Shown in pieces: positions 1-11,054 of a stretch of DNA of 64,000 bases (position 1 is the first letter of the stretch; every line of letters begins with the position of its first letter). A program made the translations under genes and the position numbers. The notes below the pieces were generated by a model, which saw only the letters and a list, made by a program, of their open reading frames with translations, made no database searches and was not told the DNA's origin. The DNA comes from Uloborus plumipes (lineage: Eukaryota; Arthropoda; Arachnida; Araneae; Uloboridae). Location: positions 48,673 through 112,672 of the forward strand of contig JAXGGA010002891.1 of assembly GCA_038373865.1 (NCBI GenBank). The letters run 5' to 3'.

Positions 1-773
1 ACTAGGACAGGGATGATATTACCCGAAGGAGAGGGACAGGTGGACGTTCGAGGAGGTGGGGCACCAGGCACCCACTCGGTGGCAGACTCTTAGGTCAATC
101 TAAAGAAGGAACCACAAGGAAAATTGATGTCGGCAATTAAAATAAATAGCAATGTATTATGGCTCAAAAAGAAAATAAGTTTAGAGCCGATTTTAATAAT
201 TTTAGTTCGTGTTAGTAGTTTCCCAATGGTGTGCTTATTGTTAATCATCCCATCTGTAACTTGAATAAAATCTTGGCAGTTGCTTTTATAGCAGGAAAAA
301 GCTTCATCACCTTTACCCAATACATGCTTTATTTTAACCCTTATGCCAATAAAACATTTTCTATACTTTTCCCGATTATACGTTTTAAACATTTATGCGT
401 CGTTTTCATATAATCCCGATTCAATCCAATCAATTTTAATGCTTTAGTTCCGTTTGTACGTCACTAAATATACATTACAACTCTTTTCTTTCTTTTTAGA
501 GTTCAAGCGTTTTCTGTTGGACTATATTCGTCGGTTTTTATAGAGTAAAATTTCTTTGGTTTCGAAAGTGGATATAAAGTTCCAAACAAATTATTATAGA
601 ACGAAAGATAACTATCCAAATTATACTCAAAGAGATTGTTTGCCCTTTATAAGTATGCAGTAAGTTTCAAAATTCACGGAGTAACATTTAGATGCTGATA
701 CAATGTTTTCCTTCTGCTCTCGTATTCAAGAGAAGCCTTCTCGAGATTAAAATTTATTGCTAATAAACTTAGA
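1..773. other. A+T-rich DNA with a G+C-rich first 95 bp
   Basis: No gene is recognised. The first 95 bases are clearly richer in G+C than what follows and stop abruptly, which would fit the truncated 3' tail of a LINE or similar repeat, but no family is recognised. The short open frames here overlap on both strands and look like chance. Confidence 0.45.
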
Positions 774-961
774 AATACGAGATGCATTCCACTTCAAAGG
801 CCTCCAATTTTTTTTCTCCAGACTGGAAAGACAAGAAAGATGTGCTATGTCTTAAAATGAGCGCGCGTTCTTTGTCAAAATATGGCAGAGATGGCAACAC
901 TGTGCGACAGATGGAATTTTAACGCCAGTCGCGAGAATGAGAACTGTTTTCGATACTTAAT

Positions 962-1120
962 ATGGCGCAGTTTTCCTTACCTGAACAGCGTGCAATCATT
1001 CGTTTTTTGAATTTGCGTGGTGTGACACCAATTGAAATCCATCGACAGTTAAAGGTGACAAGTGGTGATGGAATTATGGACGTGTCAAAAGTGCGTTCGT
1101 GGGTGCGACAGTCATTCGGC
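962..1120 (+). pseudogene. Mariner transposase N-terminal HTH fragment (plus arm)
   Basis: From the ATG at 962 the frame reads MAQFSLPEQRAIIRFLNLRG, then TPIEIHRQL and VRSWVRQ. This matches the first helix-turn-helix of Mos1/SETMAR-type mariner transposases (pattern EQR-x-IRFL-x-x-G-x-x-x-x-E-I and a VRxWVxxF-type motif), the domain that binds the terminal inverted repeat. Similarity stops near residue 52, where the palindrome turns; the roughly 40 codons that follow are not transposase-like. A full mariner transposase has about 345 residues, so this is a fragment with no DD34D catalytic domain. Function is inferred from motif recognition only. Confidence 0.7.
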
Positions 1121-1139
1121 GATCCCCCACACGATTCTC

Positions 1140-1345
1140 TCCACTTTCTCGATCGTGTCGTCAGACCGGCTTGTGCGAGCCCGAGGTTGTTTCGGTTTGT
1201 TTTCACACAATGTTCTGCCTTCATTAAACTGTCAAATCCATAATTCTATCACCACATTTCTTCTTCAACTGTCGATGGATTTTAATTGGTGTCACACCAC
1301 GCAAATTCAAAAAAACGTATGATTAGACGCTGTTCAAGTAAGGAA
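1140..1345 (-). pseudogene. Mariner transposase N-terminal fragment (minus arm)
   Basis: On the minus strand the other arm encodes the same start in decayed form (FSLLEQRLIIRF, then frame shifts and stops). It extends further into the protein than the plus arm: near 1225-1140 it reads CENKPKQPRARTSRSDDTIEKV-like sequence, typical of the linker and second helix-turn-helix of mariner transposases (RTSRSD-x-x-I-x-x-V). The two arms therefore broke at different points of the parent gene. It is not expressible as one open frame. Confidence 0.6.
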
Positions 1346-1545
1346 AACTTCGCCATTTTAAGTATCGAAAACAGTTCTCGTTCTCGCGACTGGCGTTAAA
1401 ATTCCATCTGTCGCACAGTGTTTCCATCTCTGTCATATTTTGACGAAGAACTCGCACTCATCATAAGACAGTACATGTTTCTATATCTTTCCAGTCTGGA
1501 GAGAAAAAAAATCGGAGGCCTTAGAAATTGAATGCACCTCGTATT

Positions 1546-2462
1546 ATCACAAATTTTGTTTTAAAAGAACCTATTTGCATTGCGTTTACAGTGAGTTAAT
1601 TACCAACTGACCAATTTTATCCTACCTGACTCTGACTACTTTAATATTTAAATTGATTTTTAAAATCAAAATTGATAAAAAATATATTACGTATGTCTTC
1701 CGAACTTGTTCGTGAGGTGGTTGCGTTAGGTTTTCTGCCATAAGAGCCTTTGTAGGCTATACTACTCTTATTTTTCAAACATTAAGCAATGACAAAACAA
1801 AAACTACTTTTTGTACAGCAAACAAAAAACTTTCAAAGTTTCAAAACATTTTCAAAAAAGACTCATATGCGAAGTTTAAAATTTTAGCTAATCAGATGAA
1901 AGAAATATCTGACAAATAGTTTGGAACAAGATCACAAACACAGTCCGAACTTGTAGAATATACCAGTATATTATTTGCATTATAGTTCGTGATGGATAAA
2001 AACTGAAAATGAAATTGAAATGCAATTTTTTTTCTGTGATTGCCAGAAAACTGCTAAGTATTTGGAAAACACACTTGCTATAATGAAAATGAAAATTTAT
2101 TTCTTATTCTTCCCGCATGCACAGCCCGAAGTAGTCAAATATTATAGACTAACGACCGCAATTTTTTTTATGACACAAAAGTATATTATATAGCATAACA
2201 AGATGAAAAGTGAGTGCTATTCTGGGGACGCCTCTAAACGAAATATTTATAGAACAGTTGAAGGCTCGATTGCAAATGGACTCATAATAGCTAGACTGTT
2301 ACCATAATGGTGTTTTTCATCGATAATAAGTATATTATCGATTTTCAAAGAGCTTTTAGACAAATAAAGGCTTAATAGCGCATATGTAAAAGCGGCATTT
2401 GTTTCTAGAAATTGCAGTTGAGTTACCAAATATTAATATCCATTTAAAAGTAATTATATATA
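1546..2462. other. A+T-rich DNA, nothing recognised
   Basis: No open frame with recognisable motifs, no terminal repeats and no RNA gene were seen. The only long minus-strand frame here (about 60 codons near 2247-2429) is low in complexity and probably chance. Confidence 0.5.
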
Positions 2463-3271
2463 TCTACTTATATTAAAAACTGAGTATCTTTCTCACTATC
2501 TTTCTTTCTAACTATCTTTCTTTCTATCTTTCTATGTCACGCTTCTTTCTCCTGAACGCCAATGAACTGAAAGTCGAACCAGGTACCGATAGATAGGTAA
2601 TTTTTCAAGCCTTTTTAGTTTCAATTGATATAATTATACGATTTTAATTAGCGAAGATATCAATTAATAAGTAGTCAAATTTAAAGCGATTAAGCCTAAT
2701 AAATGATTAAATATGAAATCCATTCTTGCAAACCGTCGTTGCTATGAAACGGTGATAACAATGATAATGAGAATTTTGAATGAAGGCTTAACTAAATCAA
2801 ACACGAAACTCATAAGCGGACCACTTACGTAGAATTTTTATCGCTAGCTACTGGTAATATTTTGAAACATTTATTTGTTGAAGAGCCATCTACTTATATT
2901 AAAAACTGAGTATCTATGTCTGCTTTTTTTCTTTGAGCGACCTGAACTTACTGAAACTTTCCTCATCATCTTGAAGGCGTGAAGCATCTCAATAATTCGA
3001 ATGATTTTTTATATAGGAAAAAAGTAAAGGCGTGAAGCGCCTGTAAGCGAGCCGCCTTGGCGGGGAGTAGTTTCTTTAAATTTTTTTCTCACTACTTTCA
3101 GGGCACGAAGTGCCCGTGCAACGCCGGGCCACGTGCGAGGTATGTCTTGAAATCGAATGAACATTAAATTATATCAAATAATATAATTTCAGAATGAGGT
3201 AAAAGTTAGAGAGGGGGGACGTTATGCATCAGCATGCCGCAGGAAGCTAATCTAGCTGCCCTGGCAGCTAG
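2463..3271 (+). mobile_element. Non-autonomous Helitron with duplicated 5' end
   Basis: The element begins TCTACTTATATT after a host A and ends with a hairpin (CTGCCCTGGCAG) running into CTAG at 3268-3271, followed by a host T. This is the canonical Helitron layout (5' TC, 3' hairpin plus CTRR, A|T target, no target duplication). No Rep/helicase coding is present. The terminal block TCTACTTATATTAAAAACTG occurs a second time at 2889, so the element carries two 5' ends about 426 bp apart. A related copy in opposite orientation lies at 52267-53063 and has the same two 5' ends. Confidence 0.8.
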
Positions 3272-3576
3272 TATATACATATAGTGTGTGTGTGAGTGTA
3301 AATGTGTGTGTAATGAAAGTTTGCCTTTTTTGTGGTTAAATACACTGCTGTTTGTAAATTGCAGCATCATAAAGGAATAATCCGAATTAAATGAAATTTA
3401 CAGAAATTTTCAATAATGGGATGTTATGCAAAGTAGTAAAGTTTTAGAGACCCCATGAATGCATGTTGTGAGCAGCTCCTTTTGAACAGTTTCTAAATGA
3501 CATACAGGGATGTAAAGGGACGCTGAAAAAAGGGAATGGTAATTTGTAAGTTGCAAACGTTTAGTGAGAGCTGATT

Positions 3577-4560
3577 ATGCCTCCTCGACGAAATAGGATG
3601 AAATTTTAGCAACTTACATCGTCTGAACTGGGAAGAATCACTAGCTTTCACGAAAAAGGTTTTTGCTAACTCTCAAAAACAGCTCATGGGCAATGGAACA
3701 GTTCCTTGGTGAAGCGAATTTGGAAGCAGTGGACCGATGAACACAGCAGGACAATGAAAAACTGGGTATGAATGATGCAAACGTAATCCAGAGCGTAGTG
3801 AGATAGATACTTGGTCCGAGTGGCAGAGATTGTCCACACAGATCTTTCCAGGCAGTTGGCAGCACGTTGGCCTACTTTTGCAATTCTACCCATGTCGTGA
3901 AGCCGTTACGTTAGCCGTTAATGCTTTGACGTCTGTTGTACCATGGATTGCGTGCAAGATTCCTTCAAATAATATCCCAATCACGGTAAGCTATTGATAG
4001 CTGCATCTGCAATGGGCTCATAGGTATAGACCTATGAGACCCTGGCGGGCTAACTGGCATGAAAATGTCTTTTCAAACTAAACTCGCTTCACTTGGTATA
4101 TTTTCCATAGCTGCATTCGTATTAGACGCTGTTGGACCCGCTTCGTATTAGTCGCTGAGGAACGCTGCTTTCCAGAGCGCGCTATAGAATGTCATTGGTT
4201 CCGAGCACCTGGAGTTTTGAACTGAGGTTTCATTTCGTTTCTTGGACTGCCTCAGATGCTACGAATGGAGAGTAATCTGAATAGCAACAAGTACAGCTAC
4301 GAAGTCCTAGAGATCGAAGTCGTTCACTTCGCTCAAGGCATCGTTGGAGCCGTCTTTCAACACGACAATGCACGGCCACATGTTTCGAGAAATACGTGAG
4401 GTACATTTTTAACAAATCACATACAACTCTTTCCTTGGACTGCTTATTCGCCGTATAACATAGCCTACTGAACACGTGTGGGATTTGGTTGGTCGACATC
4501 TCGCACGTGAGCAGCTTCCTTCTGCTTCAAAAAACAAACTTGACTGCACTAACTAGAAGT
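3577..4560 (+). pseudogene. Degenerate Tc1-like transposase
   Basis: The plus strand keeps scattered Tc1 transposase signatures across three frames. Near 3577 it begins MPPRRNRMKF, then a stop, then QLTSSELGRI, the typical start of Tc1-like proteins. Near 3710-3730 it reads IWKQWTDE, and near 3800-3860 RHLVRVAEI followed by LSRQLAA. The strongest match is at about 4342-4395, VFQHDNARPHVSRNT, which contains the DNARPH motif around the second catalytic aspartate. It is followed by LPWTAYSPYNIAY and TRVGFGW, matching the usual LPWPAYSPD-x-x-PIEHVWD block. Many stops and frameshifts make it non-functional. The parent would encode about 340 residues of a cut-and-paste transposase moving at TA sites. 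Terminal inverted repeats were not located. Confidence 0.8.
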
Positions 4561-4897
4561 ATCGAATTTTATTCCCCAAGCAGGCATTAAACAACCATGC
4601 ACTACTTTCAACTTTCCGCTACAGCTCTCTCATTACAGGTTTTCAGGGTCAGTTTAAACGATGCTACTCACATCACGCATGCTTAAAGGTTCTGAAGCTT
4701 AAATAGTTTTCATATGTTTCTATAGCTGATATTCCTGCAAATTTCATTTCATTTGGGTGATTCCTTCATGGTCTTGCATTTTTTACAAGCAGCAATATAC
4801 ATACATCTCTTACCACTTTTATAAAAAAGTCTATGATAATAATTGTCACATCAAAAAGCTACAAATACAGGTTATGCATCTCTATATTAATGTTATA

Positions 4898-5300
4898 CTA
4901 GCTTATTACCCGGCGTTGCATTATGTTTAACTTATTTCATGCTAAAATGAAATAGGTGAGCCTTAAATTGATAATCCATTGTTAATCGTAATATTTGCTG
5001 GAAAACACTCGTATTTAAATGTGTTAAATTTTATCAATTTGTATGCTTAAAGGCTTATCTTTATTACACTTACATTCAAAATTGATAGAAAAAGGCCATT
5101 TTGAGACAAAAAATTTGAATTTTGAGCTTTTTAGATTTTAATTTCAAAACCCCGCCTATGTGAATTCTAGTGCATCAATAAATCTCTGTGCCAAGTTTGA
5201 TGAAAACCCGACAAAAACTGGATTTGTAAAAGGAGCAAACATACAAACAAGCAAATATATACACATACATACATTTTTATATAATTATTATTACAATATA
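4898..5300 (-). mobile_element. Helitron 3' end fragment (minus)
   Basis: Read on the minus strand, the sequence ends TGCAACGCCGGGTAATAAGC and then CTAG|T at 4901-4898, a classic Helitron 3' terminus of the CGCCGGGTA type. The interior at 5160-5260 contains the GTGCCAAGTTTGATGAAAAC segment and an oligo-ACAAAC tract common near the 5' ends of arthropod Helitrons. The 5' TC terminus was not pinned down; the right border is approximate. Confidence 0.6.
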
Positions 5301-6424
5301 GTTTATTATATTATGTTGTGCTCTTATATTAAATAAGTCGTTTTTCTTCAAAGCACGTAAGTGTTTTATTGTAGGGTTAACTTTTTCATTTCGTAAAAAT
5401 TGAATTGCCCTATAAAACTTTATAACATTCAAGAAAGATTGAATACGAATAAAATTAAATGCAAATTTCTGACTTTTATTCAGTATATGAATAGAAACAG
5501 TTTTCTTTAAACTGGAGGTTCATATCGTTTGAAATTTCTTACAATACGCAGAAAATTGTTCGTATAGAAAAATTCTCTAACCAGATTTTTTTTAAGTAAC
5601 ACTTTAATAAAACGCTCAAAGGGCAAAACAAGTTTTTTTAACGGTATTCAACAAATATTTTTACTTCAAATTAATTCAACGACGCAGATTTCAAATGAAA
5701 AATGTCAGTGTCTGTAGATTAAAAAGATGTCTTGTTTCGCTATTTCATTAAGTCTTAAGAAAATGTTTTGCTACTAAAAATCAGTCCGGTGCAAAACTTC
5801 TGCTTTGCAAAATGTTTAATTTGGCGTGAGCTAATGAAAGGCGTTTCAAAAATTCAATTAGCAAAAGAATGTCGGGTATTTCATCAAACAGTTTTAGCGA
5901 AGAATATAAATTACTTTTTTTTTAAGAAGAACATTTTTGAATTGTACAGAATTAAATGTAATATTAAAGACAATATCAACCAGGTACATTAGCAAAAAAA
6001 AAACCTTTTTTTTTCTTTATTAAAAATTCTTAGTTTTTCGTTAAAAGGTGTTTAAATTTAAACGTGAAAAACTATCCCTTTGCTTACACAGTTTTTGTGA
6101 AAATGGATATGAAAGTAAAATTATTTCTTTTATTTTATATAATATTTACGTATAGTGTTCAAATTCAAGTTGATTAATCTACCTCTAATTTTTCTAATTT
6201 TAATATATTTTACTTAACTTCTCCCATATCATTTTCTCTCTAAAAATAAACATTCTAGAGATTAAGACCGAAAAAAAATCTCAACATTTAAATTTGTGTA
6301 TTTTAAGGAATACCTCAGTATACATGTACCCATGCAAATATTATTACTTCCTAAACGCATGTGATCTCTTTATAAGTCAAGGGTCGTCGAAAACTTCAAA
6401 CTCGTACCAGTCTATTTAGATGTT
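5301..6424. other. A+T-rich DNA, nothing recognised
   Basis: No recognisable gene or repeat border was seen between the Helitron fragment and the MULE target duplication. Short open frames here have no family motif. Confidence 0.45.
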
Positions 6425-6433
6425 CTACAAAAT
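6425..6433. repeat. 9-bp target-site duplication of the MULE, left copy
   Basis: CTACAAAAT lies immediately before the left terminal inverted repeat and occurs again at 11119-11127 immediately after the right one. A 9-bp duplication is the hallmark of Mutator-like elements. Confidence 0.9.
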
Positions 6434-6497
6434 ACTAGCGGATCTTTACCACAGTGGCTCTCTATGAACACGGCCGAGTCCATTTCAGTCAGAGGTG
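6434..6497 (+). repeat. MULE left terminal inverted repeat
   Basis: It pairs with 11055-11118. The outer 27 bases are identical to the reverse complement of the right end, and the inner part shares GTCCATTTCAGTCAG with six substitutions overall. Confidence 0.9.
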
Positions 6498-7478
6498 GAG
6501 ACAGAGAAATCATGAGTGCATGCGCTCTGTAAGGAGAGATTGTTGAGATTGGGGTGCACTTCAAGTCGCGTCGCGGTGATAATTTCAAATGCAAAAAAAA
6601 AAAAAAATGTGCAATACACAATCTTTCTCTTTTCAAGAAAGAAAATCTTTCTTTTTTTTTTTTCATTTGTTTTATTTTTATCACAGTCCTAAGTTTTCAC
6701 AATAGAAATGATTTTAAAGAGACGCTTTTCGGCAATTTGACCGATGAGATTTTTTAATCAAAATTAAATCTTGTAAAAAAATAATGTGCAGAAGGAAATT
6801 TTATGCATGAATTATTTCTTTTTTGCTTGTCAGCTCAAAGTTGTTTTTAATTTAATTACTTGTTGATGTAGGGATATATTAGGCACTCAGATATTTGTCA
6901 ACTTATTTTTTTTTTTTCCATGTTAGCGTGATTTTTTTCCAAAAGTAACCTCTAAAGATATGATGAGAAGATACCACACATTGCATTATTTAAGAAGATT
7001 CTTCAAATATTTTGACAGAATATATTTTTTAAATTTAACAAGAATAACACATAAAGATAAGTTATATAATTGTGTCTAAATTATAATATTGAAATACTTT
7101 TGCTTTTTAACCAGATCTAGCAGAAAATCCCCCTTTATTTTTTTCCCCTGGTGTTGAAACTGAAAAGAAAATTAGTTAGACGTTTTGAGATTTACTCTGG
7201 CTTGGGCAAATCATGACAGCTTTAACATATCTCTAACTCACTAATACTGCTGTGAGAAGGTAAAGGGCAGTAATTGCAAACTTTTAATTTTGATCATCTA
7301 TTGTACTTTAACAATAAAAATGAAAATGTACAAAGAGCTTGAATTTATTTCAGAACGCTCAACATTTACATAACAGTTGAAAAACAAACAATGTTTTTAA
7401 TAGTATATGGTACATAAATGAAGGAAGAGCAAGAATGACATTACAAGTACGATTAGGTGCAAAATCAGAAAACAAATA

Positions 7479-7652
7479 CAGTCGAGCCCGCTTATTAGAA
7501 TGTCGCTTAAAGGAATATTCCGCTTAATGTAAAACGTTTTCAATGTAACAAACCATTGAAATGCATTATTTTCATCCCGGATAATGGAATATCCCGCTTA
7601 TTAGAATATTTTTTCGTGGCAAAATGGCCATTCCATTAAGCGGGTTCGACTG
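7479..7652. mobile_element. pogo/mariner-type MITE nested in the MULE
   Basis: This 174-bp element has terminal inverted repeats: CAGTCGAGCCCGCTTATTAG at the left and the reverse complement of CAGTCGAACCCGCTTAATGG at the right. TA dinucleotides flank it at 7477-7478 and 7653-7654. Internal inverted blocks (GGAATATTCCGCTTA, GGAATATCCCGCTTA) make it partly palindromic. CAGT ends with a TA duplication suggest a pogo-like Tc1/mariner source. Confidence 0.82.
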
Positions 7653-8541
7653 TATCTCTTGTTTAGGGAATTAAAGGTATGAAATGAAAAATCACTTAAT
7701 TATTCTTCAGCATCTAGTAATCGAAATTTGAAATAGTTTGAAAATAAAGGTTTTCTGAAACTGATTAGGCATTTCTTATCATTTCAAAAATTTCTTAACA
7801 TCCCAGCATGTTTTAGCTGAAATTTAAACAGACAGTGAAGCATCCTTTAAACTTTTATTTTTTTTTATACGTTATTTCAATCACTACCGGCCGAGTCCTA
7901 TATATATTCTGAAATATGCCTCTTATAATACGTTTTTTCATTTGTCTTTTTTTTTCACCCTGTCCCTTAAAAACTTATACGGTGCTTCATAGTACCTTAT
8001 AATAACAATAAATGACTAAACACATATGATATTGCATTTATATTTTTTTATACACACGAAATTAAAGCTCAAAATCATTTTAACAGAAAATATAAATCGA
8101 TGTTTTCCACGATATAGAAATCGCCGAAAATTTGCTAAAAGGATTACTTACAGCAGCAGCACATAAGATTGATATGCCAGCAAATATTTTGGGAACACTG
8201 TAACGATTTTAGCAAATTTAACACTAATGCACTTATTATAGCTACCATTTCTTGCCAGAAAATATTTCAGTATAACCCTATTCTAATTCAGTATAACTAT
8301 TATCTCATACTGATTTTCGGAATGGATGAACAAATTTCTTAACTTTATGCAGTGGTTTTTACTTAAATTTAAACACTTTTATAATAACAACATATAAATG
8401 TAATTACAAATGATATTATCTAAATGAATTATAATTAATACATGAAATAAAAGCTTTAAATACATTTATAATACAAAAAAAAAATCAGTTTTAAAGACTA
8501 TAGAAATGCCAAAAAATCAAATTACTAACTATATAAGAGGA

Positions 8542-10845
8542 TTATTTATTCTGTTGCCTTTTTTTAATAGTAAATTTTCTTTGTTGATTAATTATTTTAT
8601 TGACAGGAGCATTTTTTATTTCATTAGACACAGATGGTAGTGATCGCTTTGCTGAAACCGTTTGCAAGTATATTTCTAAATTTTTAGTGAGTTCAGCGGC
8701 ACCATCTAAATCTTCCAGTGTTTCTAATGCTTGTATTTGATTGCTTATAGAATTCAATCTTAAAGCTAAGGAAGCTTTTTGGGCACTAATGTCAGTCCTG
8801 GGTTTTTTCCGCACTTGATTAACAATTGCAGACTTTTCCAACGACTGCAGATCTTGTTGTTCATTCACAGCTATCACAAGTTCATCTCCACTCATATCAA
8901 TATTTGAGGAGCTACAAACATTGCTTGTGAACAAATCCACTTTTTTACACAAGAAATGTATGTGTTTGCATATCACATACCTGATGTTGTAATCAATGCA
9001 CGTGCATGTTAATGTGTGGATGCATATCTCACAAAGTGAACACTTGATTTCACACTTGCAATCTTTATTTTCCATGCATACGTCATAAGTAAAGATAAAT
9101 GCTCCTTCGACTTTTGTCACTGCCCATTTACCTTTTTTCACTTCGTAGACCGAATATATGTTTTCATCTAGTTGGTGGCCAACAGTATGTCTCTTCCTAA
9201 TTAGACTCACTCTGTGCGTCAACTTGCCTCTTTCGATTGCAGTTATTCTACCCAGGAGTTTCTTTGTCACTGCATTCATAACAACATGTATGGCTTTATC
9301 TAGCCTTTTCATTACTGTCCCACCCGTTTCTTCGTATTTGAGTTGGCGGTGCCATCTCTCAAGTTTCATATTAGTGTTAGCTCCCAATCGAGCTCTATAG
9401 CAGTATGCCCACTTTTCTTTCCGTTTGTTATAATGTTCATTAAAATATTTTAAAAAAGCAGCTTCTTCTTTATACGTCACTGAAAACTTGCTTAAATATT
9501 CTTCAAACGTTTTGACGTCTAATTCATGCAAAATCTTTTTCAGGTCCTTTTTGATTTCTTCTCTTACTGTTTCATTTGAAACTTTTGTTTTTAAATTTAA
9601 GTTCCAATTTCGCAAAACGTGCCACGCACACAATATATGCTTCGCATCATCCTTGAATATGTTTTGCCAGGCGTTATGAAATGAATTTGTGTCGTCAGTT
9701 AAGATTAACTTTGTTTTGAAGCCTTCGTTCAACTTAAGCTTAAGTGCATTAAAAAAAGGCTCAAAAGTTTCACATGCAACTCGTGTGGAAAATAAAGTTG
9801 CAACGGGAATGCCCTCATGGTTTTGGTCATTTATTATAACAGTGGTAAGTTGGAAGCCATACTGATTCGTACCATGGGTTGAGTCCAACATGATGCAAGT
9901 TTCACCATACAGTTCAAGGAGCTTTATCTGCGCTTCTGTTGCAAAACCGAGTAAGAACTCTTCTGCTCCAACTTCAGTAAAACCAATAAGAGTTTCTCCA
10001 ACCGGCTTATAGACGAGGATGGGGTTATAATCCTCTGTTATCATCTTCTGCACCAGTATGTCGACAGACACAGCATCCTCTTTATGTGCTATGGTTTTTT
10101 CAATACGGAAATCTCTGCGAATATTATCTAAGTCCTTTCTGGTGGTTAATCCAAATCGCTTGGTAGGGGAGTACTCCTGCTGCACTTTGTTCAGAACACG
10201 ACTTGTGGGGATTCCATTTTGCAGCATATCAGCGAGGCCTGTTCTTTCTTGCTGGGATAGTTTTAGTTTTCCAACTTCAGGTTCGTGACCCACATGTTCA
10301 CATTGGTACTCCACTGTAATTTCTACAACTTCATCCACTGTTACCTTAGTAACTTTCATGGAAGCAGGGCAAGTTTTCCCCATTTTAATGGACCCGGAAC
10401 ACTTAGAATGCTTCAGACGGACTGAGTCATCTCTCAGATTTGGGACACCACTTCTATGACATTCGTAGTAAGAAGTTATGCACTGCATTTCCTTAAAAGT
10501 GCTTTTTAAGGTGAAAAACGAAATTGTTTCTTTTTCAAACGTAGATTTCCAATTTTCAAATTCAAAATCCGTATGAAAAGTTTTGGTTTCGAATTTCAAA
10601 GAAATACCTTCATGATTTTCATACAAATGTTTATGCAAATCTGCAATTGTTCTCAACTTAGCATCACAAATTGGACATTCTTTGTTCAGCACAATTGAAA
10701 GTTCTTTCCCTGCATGAAAGTTTCTTTGGTGACGATACAAGTTTTTTTTGGCGGAAAAGCTAATACCGCACTCATCACAAACAATAGCAAGTGATTGTTT
10801 TGAAGGAGTTTTAGAAATATTATCTGCGACTGGAGAGCGATCCAT
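8542..10845 (-). CDS. MULE transposase with C2H2, FAR1/GCM1-like and SWIM zinc motifs
   Basis: This open frame of 767 codons encodes the transposase that would cut and reinsert the surrounding element in the nucleus. From the N terminus there are two C2H2 fingers (C23/C26/H39/H44 and C57/C60/H73/H78). A WRKY/FAR1-like zinc region follows (YYECH near 126-130, CPAS near 159-162, CEHVGHEP near 182-189), probably for DNA binding. The MULE catalytic domain lies at about 315-500: D321 in MLDSTHGTN, D384 in LILTDDTNSF, the CAWH motif at 406-409, and E496 in NMKLERWHRQLK. These are the expected DDE residues with the MULE C-x-W-H signature. A SWIM zinc finger (C614, C616, C626, H628) and a basic tail end the protein. 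The first in-frame Met after the terminal repeat is the natural start. There is no intron, stop or frameshift. Length is typical for MULE transposases, so the copy may be recent. Confidence 0.92.
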   Translation of the reverse strand: MDRSPVADNISKTPSKQSLAIVCDECGISFSAKKNLYRHQRNFHAGKELSIVLNKECPICDAKLRTIADLHKHLYENHEGISLKFETKTFHTDFEFENWKSTFEKETISFFTLKSTFKEMQCITSYYECHRSGVPNLRDDSVRLKHSKCSGSIKMGKTCPASMKVTKVTVDEVVEITVEYQCEHVGHEPEVGKLKLSQQERTGLADMLQNGIPTSRVLNKVQQEYSPTKRFGLTTRKDLDNIRRDFRIEKTIAHKEDAVSVDILVQKMITEDYNPILVYKPVGETLIGFTEVGAEEFLLGFATEAQIKLLELYGETCIMLDSTHGTNQYGFQLTTVIINDQNHEGIPVATLFSTRVACETFEPFFNALKLKLNEGFKTKLILTDDTNSFHNAWQNIFKDDAKHILCAWHVLRNWNLNLKTKVSNETVREEIKKDLKKILHELDVKTFEEYLSKFSVTYKEEAAFLKYFNEHYNKRKEKWAYCYRARLGANTNMKLERWHRQLKYEETGGTVMKRLDKAIHVVMNAVTKKLLGRITAIERGKLTHRVSLIRKRHTVGHQLDENIYSVYEVKKGKWAVTKVEGAFIFTYDVCMENKDCKCEIKCSLCEICIHTLTCTCIDYNIRYVICKHIHFLCKKVDLFTSNVCSSSNIDMSGDELVIAVNEQQDLQSLEKSAIVNQVRKKPRTDISAQKASLALRLNSISNQIQALETLEDLDGAAELTKNLEIYLQTVSAKRSLPSVSNEIKNAPVNKIINQQRKFTIKKRQQNK

Positions 10846-11054
10846 TTTACTTTTTGCTGCTTACTAATCCATTTTAAACAATACAACAATATATTATTGA
10901 AAAAGAAGTAAAATATTAGAAAATAATTTATTTATTTTTTTGAATTCAAAAGACAACGCGAAAATGATAACAGCGATCGAAGCAAGAATCAAGAATTTAA
11001 ACAAAGTCGAAAAACCGCGCAAACCGCGCATGTAGTTTGCGCATTCTCCTACTG

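Larger units (their letters stand above)
774..1545. mobile_element. Foldback element made of two inverted mariner 5' segments
   Basis: The two ends are inverted copies of each other: the sequence from about 774 reads as the reverse complement of the sequence ending near 1545. Shared blocks include the AATACGAG-type tip, GGCCTCC, TCTCCAGACTGG, and a long block around 910-965 against 1340-1430 (GCGACTGGCGTTAAAATTCC and neighbours). The arms reach inward to about 1090 and 1210, so most of the 772 bp is palindromic. Each arm encodes the start of a mariner transposase. No transposase catalytic part is present, so the element is non-autonomous. The insertion-site duplication is unclear. Confidence 0.75.
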
